Shown: piece after piece, positions 10,240 through 22,230 of the stretch
How the letters are laid out: each line of letters begins with the position of its first letter
Numbering within the stretch: position 1 is the stretch's first letter
Assembly: GCA_012862575.1 (NCBI GenBank)
Contig: BLSF01000007.1
Span: 124,001 to 188,000, forward strand
Reading direction: 5' to 3'
Source: Parietichytrium sp. I65-24A
Taxonomy: Eukaryota > Sar > Bigyra > Thraustochytrida > Thraustochytriidae
Length of the DNA stretch: 64,000 bases
The notes under the pieces: generated by a model
What the model was told of the DNA's origin: nothing
Databases searched by the model: none
What the model saw: the letters and a program-made list of their open reading frames with translations, nothing else
Translations under genes and position numbers: made by a program

Positions 10240-11394
10240 ATGAGCGGGCTGGTTGTAGACCCTCGATCAGGGTCGCATTCGTTCGGGGTCGTAAACGCGT
10301 CACGGAGGGAGCTCAAGGAGCTGCGGAACTTGGTCAAGGCGAATTTGAGAGTCCAAGTATTGGACGTCTCCGGGAATGCGCTGAGGTCGCTTAAGGCGCT
10401 CTCGGAGCTGCGGGATTTGGTGGAGCTGGACGCTTCGGGGAATGAGCTTGTGCAAGCCCTGGATTTTGAAACACCGCACTGCCGCCTCACCAATTCACCC
10501 TCGGAGCAGCAGGAAGAGGAGAAGACTATTGACCACGGAGCATACAACAGCGACACAGCATGGCCATCAGGGAATTCTTGGGTGGGCTCGAATCTGGAAA
10601 AGGCAAACCTGTCTGGCAACAAAATTCGGTCTCTAGGCAATCTAAACTGGCATGTGAACCTTCGCGTGCTTGACGTGTCCAATAATTGTATTTGCAGTCT
10701 CGGATCTCTTGCTGAACTCGTGTATTTAGAAGAGCTTGACGTGAGCAATAACGAGCTAGCTAGTTTGAAACCCACTGGTTTGCTTCCGTCTCTAAAGATC
10801 CTCAAAGTGGATCAAAACAAGCTCGTGGACTTTCGCGGATTTGACCAGTACCCTTCTCTGCGAGATTTGAGCGCGGTCAGAAACGCCATTTCTGGGACGA
10901 AGGGACTGGAGTCGAACAGCTTGCTAGAGCGCTTAGATTTGTCAAACAACGACCTACACCATTTCCACCAACTTGGGGCGCTCCAGCCACTACGCCTCTT
11001 GTCCTGTTTGACGCTCTTGGGAAACCCGATACAGGTGAATGAAACGGATGAGCAAGTATTCCAGAAGCGAGTGCTGTTTCGCTTGGAACAGATAACAATG
11101 TTAGATGGAACAGTGTGCGCAGCGGAAGATAAAGTGCGAGCAAAGAACTTTTACGGCCATGACCTCCCGTCAAGAAAGGAGAACTTTGCAAGTGTGTACC
11201 CTGGAGAGGAATTTCGATCCGTGGCTGATCCGTACAAAGACGATGAGTTTGTGCAAGCAAAATTTGTTCCTAGCATCGCAATCGATGCAGTTAGTTCTTC
11301 TCTGAGCAGCGCAAAAGCGGCTGCTATTCAGCAGCCAAAGTACGTCTCACGGATAGTGGTGTCGCAAGTTCTCCAAGATGCTTTGGAGACCTAG
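10240..11394 (+). CDS. Leucine-rich-repeat protein, SDS22/LRRC23-like
   Basis: A 384-residue protein made mostly of SDS22-type leucine-rich repeats. At least eight repeats carry the LxxLDVSxNxL pattern (for example LRVLDVSNN, LEELDVSNN, LERLDLSNN). A Ser/Glu-rich non-repeat insertion of about 45 residues follows the second repeat. The LRR-cap-like end (LLGNPI...LFRLEQITMLDGT) is followed by a charged tail. LRR proteins of this build are scaffolds; several, such as LRRC23, sit in flagellar axonemes, which would suit the nearby CFAP97 gene, but the sequence alone cannot decide. Single exon, with the ATG at 10240 at the first repeat's edge. Convergent with the next gene, with 187 bp between stops. 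Confidence 0.75.
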   Translation: MSGLVVDPRSGSHSFGVVNASRRELKELRNLVKANLRVQVLDVSGNALRSLKALSELRDLVELDASGNELVQALDFETPHCRLTNSPSEQQEEEKTIDHGAYNSDTAWPSGNSWVGSNLEKANLSGNKIRSLGNLNWHVNLRVLDVSNNCICSLGSLAELVYLEELDVSNNELASLKPTGLLPSLKILKVDQNKLVDFRGFDQYPSLRDLSAVRNAISGTKGLESNSLLERLDLSNNDLHHFHQLGALQPLRLLSCLTLLGNPIQVNETDEQVFQKRVLFRLEQITMLDGTVCAAEDKVRAKNFYGHDLPSRKENFASVYPGEEFRSVADPYKDDEFVQAKFVPSIAIDAVSSSLSSAKAAAIQQPKYVSRIVVSQVLQDALET

Positions 11395-11581
11395 TAGCTA
11401 GAGCTAGCAAGCAAAGGTTGATTTAGTAAATTAGTTCAGAGACATAAACTGCAAAATTATTGCCCTGTGTTATCAGCCTTTGGCAAACTAAGAAAGTTCA
11501 GAAGCATGATTGCGGAAATTGCAGCCGATAAAATAAGAAAATTGATGCGTATGATGGCGGGTGACAGAGGTAAGCTGAATA

Positions 11582-13204
11582 CTAGCGGCGATGCGAGGCC
11601 GACCGAGAGGAACCGGGCCGCTCGTATTGAGCAGGCGGCGCAGGAGCCGGGACGATGGGTCTTGATCTGCGAGGGCGATTGTTGTGTTCAGCGGACCGCG
11701 GAGAGCTTCTTCGTGATGGCGCGGGAGTGGAAGAGTTGCGCGAGATTTCACTGTGAGCGCGGCTACCGCCACTCAAGTGTTGAGAATGCTTTACTCGGTC
11801 GTGCTCTTGCTTGAGCATTTCTAAAACTTGTAAACTGTGCTCTTGATCATCGGACACGCGGTTCTCTAGCAAATCTACACGGGCAAGGACATCTCTAATT
11901 TGTTGCTCCAGACGAGTATTATCAATTTTATGCCCGTGGTCCATGTCTGTCATGCTGCGTTTAATTCTTTCTCGCAGGTCGTTTTCCAGCAGACCCGTTG
12001 CGTTTCTGACAATATGCTCTATGGCACTGTGCTGATCTTCAGAGACACCCAATCCCATTTGAAGCCTACCCTGTCCCATTCCAGCGCGTGCCGATTGCTG
12101 CTGAACGGTCTGGCCAATCTCTCGCATGCTTTCCTGTACAATGTCAGCAAGTGATTGAACCACAGCGCCTTGATTTTCGAGCCGAGACGCAATCTTTTCT
12201 AAGTACGCCAACCTGTTCTCCAGTTCTGGGCGAAGAGCAGCTGACTCTGAGTGGCGACCCTGCGGTGTTCCCGGCCGGTGTCCTGATGCTTGCGTAGTTT
12301 GCACGAACGCTTTATGCTCCGCTTCGAGAGCTGCAACTCTTAACGCAAGCTTCTCAACCAGCCCGCCAAGGTGATGCTCGAGCGATATTTTTTGTTTCAC
12401 TGCCTTGCGATCAACAGCCACAATCTCCTCTTCCAAATTCTCCAAGAGCGCTCTGACCTGCCGATCACTGACCATGGATGAACTGGCACCCGACACGAGC
12501 CCAAAATCTGCGTCGTGTGCACCGAGAAAGCCTCCCGCGTGATCTTCTTGAAGGGAAAACCGCCCGTCTCTTTTGCTCAGTTCCCCTCGCCCAAATCCGC
12601 GTGACCGGCTTCTCCGCGGCGCGGCCAGTGCAGCACCATGCTGCACGCTGCCACCATGCTCATCGCCAGAAAATAAGTCTTCTCCTCCGCCGTTGTATTC
12701 GAAGCGTGGGTTGAACGGAGCGGTGTTGCCATAGCTGTAGATATCGTCATCGACACCATCCTCGTCATTTGAGTCAATCCGGTCCAGAACATCCAAGTCA
12801 AGGTCCGATAAGAGGCTCTCGTGAGCAAATCCATCGCGCTGGCGTCTTGGATGCGCTCGCTCTGACTGCGACTGGTTCGAAGCCGGCCGTTGCCGCCTCG
12901 GTTGCGGGGTACTGTACGCTCTCCCCTCCGCACCTCCGTGAGAAGCTGTCGCTCCCATCGCCGGACTATGCGGACCAGACCTTGATGACGGCGACCCCAG
13001 GGCTGAGGCAGAGAGCTTCATAAAAGCCTTGGCCTCCTTCACAATAGATTCAAGCATTCTCATATCCGTTGCAATCTCCTCGCCACGGGACTTGACCTGT
13101 GACTTTTGGCTCTCATCAAGGCTCAGCTTTTCTATAACGCCAATCAAAGAGTCCACTTTCGCTCTCAGCTTGCCGACTTGCTCATCCTCGCTTCTTTTGT
13201 CCAT
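11582..13204 (-). CDS. Coiled-coil protein of unknown function
   Basis: A 540-residue protein I do not recognise. It has an N-terminal helix (1-65), then a disordered Ser/Arg/Gly/His-rich region with acidic clusters (about 70-235). Long heptad-rich helices follow (about 240-310, 325-385 and 400-470). The basic, Ser/Pro-rich tail contains several SP and RR pairs. This build is common in cytoskeletal or centrosomal scaffolds, which is only an inference. ATG at 13204, no intron needed. Confidence 0.7.
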   Translation of the reverse strand: MDKRSEDEQVGKLRAKVDSLIGVIEKLSLDESQKSQVKSRGEEIATDMRMLESIVKEAKAFMKLSASALGSPSSRSGPHSPAMGATASHGGAEGRAYSTPQPRRQRPASNQSQSERAHPRRQRDGFAHESLLSDLDLDVLDRIDSNDEDGVDDDIYSYGNTAPFNPRFEYNGGGEDLFSGDEHGGSVQHGAALAAPRRSRSRGFGRGELSKRDGRFSLQEDHAGGFLGAHDADFGLVSGASSSMVSDRQVRALLENLEEEIVAVDRKAVKQKISLEHHLGGLVEKLALRVAALEAEHKAFVQTTQASGHRPGTPQGRHSESAALRPELENRLAYLEKIASRLENQGAVVQSLADIVQESMREIGQTVQQQSARAGMGQGRLQMGLGVSEDQHSAIEHIVRNATGLLENDLRERIKRSMTDMDHGHKIDNTRLEQQIRDVLARVDLLENRVSDDQEHSLQVLEMLKQEHDRVKHSQHLSGGSRAHSEISRNSSTPAPSRRSSPRSAEHNNRPRRSRPIVPAPAPPAQYERPGSSRSASHRR

Positions 13205-14777
13205 CTCCGCCGCAGCGCCGCGTTCGCGCTTCTCATCAACAAATCAACAATCAACAATACAAACCCCAAAACCGGACAGGCCGACAGAGAGCCACACGGA
13301 CCGACGGACAGCAGCTTAAGCACAAACAACAGCTGCTTCTTGCCCACAAGCCCCACAAGGCCCACAAGACCAGCCGCTTACTTGACCTCCACACAGCCTT
13401 TTGGCGGGATTCGCGTGCATGCGCACAGCTTGTTGCCCGCAAAATTCAAGTAGCTGTGGGAAGCACTCCTCCCCGCAGCTGGGCACTTGAGGAGGGAGCG
13501 CTCGCCTTTTTTCCCCCACGATCCTTGCGCCAACTGTCTAGAGTAGGACTAACTATGAGTGATAGAGTACTGCACCGGTAGCAGGAGTTTGGGTCCCCGA
13601 GGAAAAACTAATCAAAGGCGAGTCCATCAGCGAGGGAAAGGTTTGGTTCTTGGGTTCTTTGGTTACTTGGTTCTTGGGATGCAAGGGAGCGGAGCCGGCT
13701 CGAGAGTTGAATTTTGAATTCTGATTTTGGTTTTGATTGATTTAGTTTCTCACTCCAACTATCTCGAACTTGACAATAATTCGAATATAATTTACGGTTA
13801 GAGTTTTCGCTGCGAATGTGAAGAGCACCGGGCACAGTATGGCACAATAGGGCCCGCGTAAGGTTCGAGGGAAGAGTTCCGCAGGTTCCAAAAAGGAACG
13901 CTCCTTGTTCGTCGGATATCCGGTAACGCACCTCCAGGACACTGTTGTTTTCGGTAGTCACAGAGTAGACCTTTCAGAAAAAGAAATCACAACCAACTCT
14001 CGTACCAATCGCCGCGTTTCCTTCCTTCCTTCCTTTCTTCCTTTCTTTCATCCTATCTTTCTTCCTTCCCTTCCACAACAGAGCTCGCGCCAGCCATCTT
14101 GGGTGCGTTCGCGCAAATACGGAGACGATTTAGAGGATTTAGAGGATTTGTAGGTAGGACGCGTGGCATGCATCCGAGCTGAGCAAGTGGGATTCTACTT
14201 GTCTCTACCCTGGATTGTTAACGATGCCGTGAGGCTAGTTGGCTTGCTCGTCTTTTGGAAAAGCAAAATTCTGAGAATTCAGAATTCAGAATTCAGATTG
14301 CAATGCGCTTAGCGCTTGGCACTTAGCACTGCTCGCATCTCCGCCGCCGCTCCGACGAGTTGGCTCTGAGGCTCTGATAAGGTCTACCACGCCCACGTAG
14401 CACCTGAACCTTGGCGCTAGCGATCCCTCTCGCAAGCTGATCAGCAAGTAGGCTGAGCGTGTGTGGAGATTGTGGAGATTGTGGAGATTCCAGATTCCTT
14501 CTTTGTTGTGGGCAGAAGGAGAGAGTGAGGGAAAGAGGGAAAGGCAGATTCAAGTGCGACGGAGAGCAAGCCACTTCGCTGCGAGTTGGGCGCTGCGGGA
14601 CAACACAGAGATTCAGGCATCGCCAAGTGGGCGCGAGCGATCACAAGAGCGTGTGCAGAGCGCCTGTTGGTTTGGTTGCTGCGAAAGACGAAAGAGGCGC
14701 GTGGAGGGTGAGGGCTCGTGGCGGTGGAAGCAGCTCGCAAGTTCGGGGAGGCCTGATTGGAATTGCGCGCACAAAAG
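13205..14777. other. Divergent intergenic region
   Basis: Holds short simple repeats: C/T-rich CTTC runs near 14010-14060, a 9-bp GTGGAGATT array at 14463-14490 and the CAGAATT heptamer at 14275-14297. A 117-codon minus-strand frame (13608-13961) starts at GTG, lacks an internal Met and matches no family. Confidence 0.5.
14275..14297. repeat. GAATTCA heptamer, about 3 copies
   Basis: Three consecutive GAATTCA units followed by G. Same heptamer as at 1305, 18256, 19557 and 57873. Confidence 0.8.
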
Positions 14778-15363
14778 ATGTATGCATACTACAAAGCAAT
14801 GCCGTCTCAAAATCCGCTGGTGAGCGAGAAAATACAGAAAAGACAAGGTGAGTAGGGATGACCGCGTTTGGCTCGAGTGGTGGCGAGCAGGAGTAGATCT
14901 GACTTGAGTGATTGTCGTGTTTGGACGCACAGCGGAGAAGCACAAGGAAAAGTTAAAGTCAATAAAGTGCTCGGTGGATAACAAGCTTCCCAAAAAGTTT
15001 CAGAAACGCTCAGTGAAGAACCTGAAGAAGCAGCAGATGGAAGAGGAGCGCTCCGTTGACATTGAGCGCGAAAACCGGTTGCTGGTGGAGAAGATGGCTA
15101 AGATTCTCACCGAAAAGCATGAAATGTCGGACGAGGCAACAAAGCCAAAGCTTGGTGCTCCAAAGTCTCTCAACATCCACCATCGCAAGCAAGAAATGAA
15201 ACGGATTAACAGTCAAAATCTTCAGATACTGGATAGACTGAAGAGCATCAGACCCACCTACTCTGTCGACCAGTGGGAAAAGGAGCACGAGCGCAACGAA
15301 AAGCTGTTGCAGCACATGGTTATTTACAAGTCTTCCACTCCCAAATCCAAGACAAGAAAATGA
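14778..15363 (+). CDS. CFAP97-domain ciliary protein
   Basis: Two exons are inferred: 14778-14847 (starting MYAYYKAMPSQNP) and 14933-15363, with an 85-bp GTGAGT...CACAG intron. The joined protein has 166 residues. The second exon carries the CFAP97 (KIAA1430/hemingway) signature: a basic KKFQKRSVKNLKKQQMEEE block, ERENRLLVEKM, PKSLNIHHRKQEMKRI, then NLQILDRLKSIRPTYSVDQW. The family is linked to cilia and flagella, so its presence argues for a flagellated stage. It most resembles the short CFAP97D-type members. An AATAAA-like signal follows the stop at about 15374. Confidence 0.85.
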
Positions 15364-16100
15364 CTGAACTAGAAATAAATCACGAAAGGGTGGGTGGGTA
15401 CCTGTTCCCCGTCTCTTTGCCAAGCATCGTAGGCTTTTGATCACTGTAGTTTTTCTAAACCTTTTATTTTTCACTTACCTCCTCGTTCGCGTCGCCCTTT
15501 CTTCCTCTCCCAAATCGGGCAAGGAGGAACAAGGTGTTCGTCCTGCTTGGTCGGCTTGACAGTGAGTGTGTCTTTATGTGCGAGGTGCGATTGGGTTCTC
15601 CTTGGCAGAACCGAAGAGGAACCGAACGAACAGTTCGTTAGTATTTGGATGCAAACCCGGGAGCCGCCCGAAGCGCCGAGTCTTGTAAGTTGACATTTTT
15701 GATATTCTGGGGAGTATCTCCAGTAATCACTGCCCACATCGTGGCGGACTCCAACGTGCTCTTACCAGACCTCATCTGGCCCTTCCGGCGTTTTACAACT
15801 CGAGCCTACTGCGTCCCACCAAAAACATTAGTCGTATATCCTACACCCACGATGTTGTGGGTCGCAATGGTGAGGGTGTGCACTTTTCTTCCTATTCGTT
15901 CAACTAGGAAACTCATGGGAGCGAAGGGAGCCAACCCCGGGAGACTCTCTTGTCCGGCAGGCTTATCTCGCTGCTAGACGTCGTGTTAGTCGAGGTGCCC
16001 GTAGGAGGAGTACTGTAAATCGCCAAGATGGGAAAAGAGGAAGAAAGAGTCTAGAGATTGTCGTCCACAGTAACTCTAACTTCCACAAGCAAATGTGCAG
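15364..16100. other. Unassigned coding-like stretch
   Basis: Plus strand 15645-15977 is open for 110 codons, and the minus strand also has open frames across the same DNA, including one with an SGKST motif that lies between two stops. No family was recognised. It may be an isolated exon, a decayed element or chance. Confidence 0.25.
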
Positions 16101-16149
16101 TTCTAAATGATTCAAACACTCTCAATTATTAAAAACCATAAGCTCATGA

Positions 16150-16194
16150 GTGTTGAGAGGCGAAAACGAACCAAATCCTGGCTCCTCTCAACAC
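16150..16194. other. Hairpin with perfect 11-bp arms
   Basis: GTGTTGAGAGG at 16150-16160 faces CCTCTCAACAC at 16184-16194 across a 23-base loop. One further A-T pair and a wobble extend the stem outward. It could fold in RNA, but the flanks show no family signature. Confidence 0.55.
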
Positions 16195-18255
16195 TTTCTC
16201 CTCCGAGCACGATAAGCAGCAGATCGAGGACAGGCATTCTTGTCTCACAAATTCACCACGTTTGATTTTAATTTTTGGAAATGGCTTTTCCTCTCTCTTC
16301 CTCTTCTTTCGACCCTTACCTTCTACCTAGGTACTTCACTGGGAGATGATTGATCTTTCAGGACGAGAGGCGAACAGGGAAGAAAGAAGGAAGGGCCTAG
16401 GGAGAAAGAAGAGAAGAGCTGGAGAAGGAAGTACTATGCTCACTTTTTAATAAAACAGGATAAATAGTGCAGATAAGATCGTGGCAAAGTTAGGGATTCG
16501 AGAGCCGAGCAAACGAACAACGTGACCAAAAAGAGTCGTCCTACTCTAAAAGTTCCTCGAAAGGATCAATCAACTCACTTTCATTACTCGAGTACCGGTA
16601 CCGTACCAGAGTGTCATGGAACAGTACGTGATCCGAAATCCAAGCAGTCACAATTTCACTACATTCCGATAACTGTGAATTAAAAGTCTCGGCTAAACCG
16701 ATGACCGCACGTTCTCCTGCGCAGTATGGCGCTCTGGGTCAACAAGCAACAATCAGAGCGCCAAAAGTATTTGCTCTTCCTAATTTCTGAACCACACTCA
16801 CACTCGCAGTCACGCAAATACAAGTAGTATCGCATAGTATTCATGAGCTGTCGCCAGCAGGGCTGCTGGCCAAACGATCGATTGCGGACCACGTTTCTGC
16901 CAGTCTGAAATCACTGTCTCAGCTCAGCTTAGTGTGCAGACTGGATGGACTAGGTATAAAGTAACTTATTCAAAGAGCGAGGACCAAAGGTGTCGGGAAT
17001 CCACAAAATTCAGCTCTTCGAACGTCTGACGAGCCCGAGTCTGGCTCTGTACGGACTGATTGATGTTTAGTCTTCCACTTGGAGGAACGCGTAGAAAACC
17101 TTTTGCGTCAGATGGTTCTCTACGAGTCCGACAGTGAAAAAATGTGAAAAACGTCACTTTTGATTTATTCATTCCTTTTAAGTTCGATGAACATAAAACA
17201 CTTTGCCGAGGAGCTCGTCGGGTGAGAGCTTGCTTGGTTCGAAGGGAGGCGAAGGCGTCTTCAGTGTCGATCTTGAATAGTTTGATGGACGGCACTGAAG
17301 CGAGACGGAGACAGGTTCGTAAGAGTCCATCGATCTCCCTTCTCCCTCCCCTCACACAAACGCCAGGGACGGTCTCATCTGTGGCCTAAGAGCGCCTAGG
17401 AGCAGCGTCATAAAAGGATAGACGGACGGCCAGTTCAGAAGTTCAACACAAAGTGAGGAAATTTCTTCCTCACTTGCTCGTTTTCGGAGAAATTTTGTGC
17501 TCGCATCGCCCTCTGTCTCGCGTCTCTCTTTTAATTCGCCGGCCATCTGAATTCTGCATTCCCTGAGCGGCTCATTTCCGTACTGCAGTACTTATCATAT
17601 CAGTCACGGACGGTATTTTACTGTGCAGAGTACTGAGTACTGAGTACTCCACGGGCACCGCCGCTCATCTCTGATGGCATCAGAGCCACGGCAGAGTAGG
17701 TAAGAAAGGTTGCTTTGGCTGCAGCCTGGTATGGTCTTTCTCTCCGTCAAGTGTTCGAATAAAACCGACGAACCGTCTTGCCTGACGGTGTTCGTTTCCA
17801 ATTCCGTCCTTTTCTGAAACCTACCTCTTGACCTTTCGGCGAAATCAGCAGACTTTCGCCACGAGTGGAAATTTACGGATTCAAGAACGTCGGGTTTATG
17901 ATTCACTGTGACACGGCAGAATTCAGGAGGATTTGACGAAAAAGATGATTTATTATTTCAATTTGAGAGAGGCGGAGAAGCCTTTGATGGCCTACGACCC
18001 CATCCTCGTTCCACTGGCCTAAACCAGCCTTTGGTTTTCGTTCAAGTTGAAAGTTGAATGAACAAGTGATACCCGACAAGGGACGGAACGACAAGATTAG
18101 AATTGAGATCATCACATGATCATCACAACAGTATGGACAGTATGTCCCTCTTGATTCAACGAATGAAAGATTGAATTGAGAAGGCTCGATTTCTTTGAGA
18201 ATCCTGGTCCTCGACGCGTCACGCAAGAGGAGCCCAGCCCAGAAGCCGAAGTCGT

Positions 18256-18283
18256 GCATTCAGAATTCAGAATTCACTGTCAG
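18256..18283. repeat. CAGAATT heptamer joined to TCACTGTCA
   Basis: GCATT followed by two CAGAATT units, then CACTGTCAG. The same join of AATTC with ACTGTCA occurs at 19586-19597. Confidence 0.75.
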
Positions 18284-19556
18284 AACAATTGATCACTGTT
18301 AGTTAGCAAGGAGCGGTCAGTAGCTTTTGTCGTGGTCCGAGAATGAATGCCTGCCGCGAAAAGGCTCTCTTTTGCAAACAGCTACATTTCACACGAACGA
18401 AGCTCTGCAATGTTGCTTGTACTAGTACACGTACTCACAGTGTCAGAGGTACACTAGTTCCGGTACTGAGTACTGAGTACTGTACTGTGCTGACACTGCG
18501 CAAGAGCAGCGGGAAAAAGAAAAACAATCGGATTCGGATGGACTCATTACGAGAAGCTGAGTGTGACTTCTGATTGCCTCTGACCTTCCTGACGGTGAAT
18601 TCGTGCGATCCTCGCAATCAGCGCAAACGACCAACGTCCACTGTCAACTTCCTGGACCAGGCGCCGTCTTTCAGACAAATTCTGGATCGATTCCAGCGAC
18701 GCTGGCTGGCAACATCTGGCAACTCGTTTTCACGAGCGCTTGACGCGCTGCAACAATTTCTATTTTCATGTATTTCAACGATTTCAACATTCAAAATTGC
18801 AAACCACACGATACGCGATCGAGCTGAAGCAGCTTCACTCGGGAAAGGTGTGCGTGAGCTCTGACTTGCACGGATGGGTGCGCCCTCTTGCAGACCTTCG
18901 CACTCTGGCAACGCTGGCATTTCGTTTGCATTTCGTTTGGGCCAGAAGGCGTTCTCGCGCCTCGTAAGATGATGGGCTTGAGGAGACATCTCCTCTGCGG
19001 CTGTTGACGATCTTTCGTACTCTTTTTCCTTTCTTTTCCCGTTCTTCGCCACCTTCTTGTACACGGAGGAGGGATCGCTGAGCAGTGACAAGCCGTGACG
19101 CATCCTAGTGGGCCTTCCTTTCCCGGTAGGGCTCCGCTACTCGCTCTCAGTTCGGCAGAAGATCTCACGGCCAAGTAGCAAATCGGCTAAAAGGCGCTAA
19201 TAAAACTGCGGAAGTTGGAGGGAACTGCGAAGAAAACTCCACACCAAGGCGCGAGTGTGAGAGGAATGGAGAGAGAGAGAGAGGGAGCAGAGAGAGCGAT
19301 GAAAAGAGTTGGAGAAAGGCCGCCTAATGGATCCCATGTGAAGCAGTAAGGGAGTGTGAGTCACCGGGCGCGCACTATGACGCGGTCGATGAAAGAGGGT
19401 ACGAATTGTAAAATTCCTGCGAGCAGGCACTCGTGAGATTTTTAGCTCCTGTGGTCATGTGGCAACGAGTGTGAAGCAAGAACTGGAACAAGTGGTACGC
19501 CGGTGTCAAGCCAACCCAGATAAACGCTCGCTCTCGAGCAATTATGAATGACTCTC

Positions 19557-19627
19557 AATTTCTGAATTCTGAATTCTGAAATAAAAATTCACTGTCAATT
19601 CTGAATTAAAAATTTGAATTGCATTGT
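19557..19627. repeat. TCTGAAT heptamers with flanking TCACTGTCA
   Basis: Three TCTGAAT units, then AATTCACTGTCAATTCTGAATT and an AT-rich stretch ending in GAATTGCATTGTCAG. It is the densest example of the dispersed heptamer in the window. Confidence 0.75.
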
Positions 19628-20691
19628 CAGCGAGTCCTTGAGTCTTGATGCGTTCTCTCCAGGTTGGGTTTGTATAAAATTTACAAAGTTTCCGCTGTAA
19701 TTTCTTCACACTGTCAGCCAGCGTAAGCGGTTTCATTCTCCGAGTCTGACTGCGCATAGCAAGGCTCCAGCTCTCGGACTTTATGCCCGAAGGTTGTAGC
19801 AAAACCATGCTGAAGGTTGTAGCAATACCATGCAGTACCTGACTCCTGACACTCCTGACCGCACCTTCTCACTGCGGCTTACAAGTCATTCAGTCATCTG
19901 TACACTCTGCAATTTAACTGATACACAACCCATGCTCAAAGATGATAGCTAGCTCTTCTGCCCAGACGCAGCGATCAGTGTAAAGACGTGAGATCAAACT
20001 TTGAAGATGAAGTGCCTGCCGTTCACGCACACCACAAAACTCCAAAACTCCAAAACTCGCAGTCACACACACTTTTGCGCTTCCATGGTTGCTACAACAA
20101 TACCGCGTCATGCAGCTCTTATGGTTATTTATAGAAAAACGTATAGTACGGAAGGTGTAGAGAGTGCAGAGTTCAGAACTGAGATCTCGTCCGAGCAGAA
20201 CGCCTCGCCAGTTGGAAATAGCAGAAACGGATAATGTCCGCACTTCCAGCTCCACTGCACCAGATCTGTCTAGCTAGATTATAGGCCCTCCTAATAGCCC
20301 TGCTCCCTCTCTCTTCCGCTTTCTCCCAGCATCTGTCCGAATTTGATGATTTCAACTTTTATTTTTCGTAAACACCTGGCGCTCCTCACAGCTGGTGCTA
20401 TCTACCGACCCGGATAGCAGAGCTGTGTTGATAGCTTGATAGCTAGATAAAACGCTACCATCACATGTACTCAGACATCGCAGAAGTGGACTTGTAGAGC
20501 GCACCGCTAGGCTCATTAGAACAGAGCGTTTGCAGGGAACTGCGGCAGTCGCGGGAACTGCATTTGTGCTCTTGACTGCGTTGACTGTTCAGATTGAAAT
20601 GAAATTTCAGACGTCACGAAACACGAAATGCTTGGACGATTGTTTCGTTCGGTGTATTGATGATTGACAGTGAGTACTCGTACACTTCGCG

Positions 20692-20985
20692 GTGGATGGA
20701 CATGGACACAGGACACAATGTCGTTCGTCGTACTTGGATCTCCGACGGAATTCCAAGTTGACTGTCAGTCAGCAGCGCTGTCCAGGTTGCAAAAGCAAAA
20801 AGATCACAACTTACAAATTGCCGGTAGCCAACCGTAAAAACCTTAAATTCCCGCCCAAAAAAGAAAAAAGATCTTTCGCTGAGGAGGATTCCTTAGTCCT
20901 TAGGAAAAGACTTCGAGAAACCCTCCAAGCTGGATACGAAACTACTTGGAGTTTACCGCTCTTCGAAGGGCGGTACAAGTACTGA
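20692..20985 (+). other. Lysine-rich open frame, unassigned
   Basis: Open for 97 codons from a GTG, with no ATG. It has a single CPGC motif followed by a basic region and ends in GRYKY. It could be a last exon whose upstream part is unseen. No family match, low support. Confidence 0.2.
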
Positions 20986-22230
20986 CTACGATCGAAGGAT
21001 AGCTTGGATTAGCTTGGTTTGTTTTGGGGCGGCGAGGAGAGAGAGCGTGAAGCGTGAAGCGATGTATTGCGTAGACGCATTTGGCGAGAGTGATCAAGCA
21101 TTTAGTAGACCGCTGTTAGAGTTTAAGAGTTTTTAATGATGGTAATCCGCGCACACGTGGTGCAATCACTAACTTCTCACACCGTATTTACTAGCTACGC
21201 CACATCGTCACGATGCGCAAAGAGTCATTTGACTGTTCAATCTATATCTATCCATCACTCTCTCTCTCTCTCTTACGTCGAGGAGAACCATGATAATATG
21301 GTGCCCTATTTCCAGCCTCAGCAATTATTCGGCAAAAGATCCTCGTGTACATGGCGAGTATGTCCCAAGTTAAGCGGTGGATACGCGGTCTGGTAGTGCT
21401 GGTCTGAAATGTGCTTGCTGTGGACCACCACTCATCATCGCCCATGACTCTCACTGGAGCCGCAATATTTTAAACCGCAGCAGGGCTCTATCCGCTCGCT
21501 ATCAAAGGCTACAGGCACAAAAGCGGGGCGTCTTTCTGCTTCGCCTCGAGCTCTTACCGAAAAGGCTAACCATGCACGAGACATTGTGGGAGGAAAAGAG
21601 AAGAAGGAAGAAAAGTCTTGGAGACCTTTGATAGCTAATGCAGCTATGCAGTGCAGAAGAAGAACAGTCTCTTCTCGCCGGGCTAAGCTTTTAGCTAGCT
21701 AGGCTGGTCCAGCTCTCCTCAATTATGAACGTTTTGGGCTGGTGGAAATTTAGAATTCAGTGTCAAATTACTTTCGTGTCCTTATCAACATCATCTTAAA
21801 AGCTGCTGTGATCGAATACAGTCTCGAGGTTGCTGATATCAGTGCAGTCTCTGGCTTCTTTCTATTCTAAAAATAAAATGAAATCATCATCCTCCTGCAA
21901 GAACTCTCATTTGTGTCTCTCCTCCTCCCCTCACATCCGCAATAGACTCCTAAGTCCCCCCCGGTGGTGGGTCGGGAAGCTCACTAAGCACTTTATCCCG
22001 ACCTTCTATTAGACACGCTAAGCCTGCGTCATGGCCTCTCGCCCAGGAGAAGGAAGGGAGCTGTGAGAGCGAGACAAGAGGAGAAGGGTGGAGAGGAACT
22101 TCCTATTCATGTCAGTGAGATTGGTGTGCGCTGGGAGCGAGTCTTATCCATATATACACTAATATAATAGTGTTGCCGATGTAGACATGAGGAAGAAAGA
22201 AGAAAGAGTACTCTAGTACAAGGGACGTCT
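20986..22230. other. Intergenic, no gene seen
   Basis: Only short frames. It holds a TC run near 21255-21270 and a variant of the dispersed motif at about 21750 (AGAATTCAGTGTCA). Confidence 0.5.

Larger units (their letters stand above)
16101..20690. other. Long gene-poor stretch
   Basis: About 4.6 kb with only short, unconvincing frames. It is enriched in short motifs: a hairpin at 16150, GAGTACT repeats at about 17632-17650 and 18464-18482, and heptamer arrays at 18256 and 19557. No RNA gene was recognised. Confidence 0.5.

Noticed and set aside
13608-13961. 117-codon minus frame
   Set aside because: No Met start, no family match, no splice partners found.
21340-21440. Possible 5S rRNA
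   Set aside because: Contains CCCAAGTTAAGCGG, like the 5S box A, but the other internal-control elements and the terminal stem are missing.
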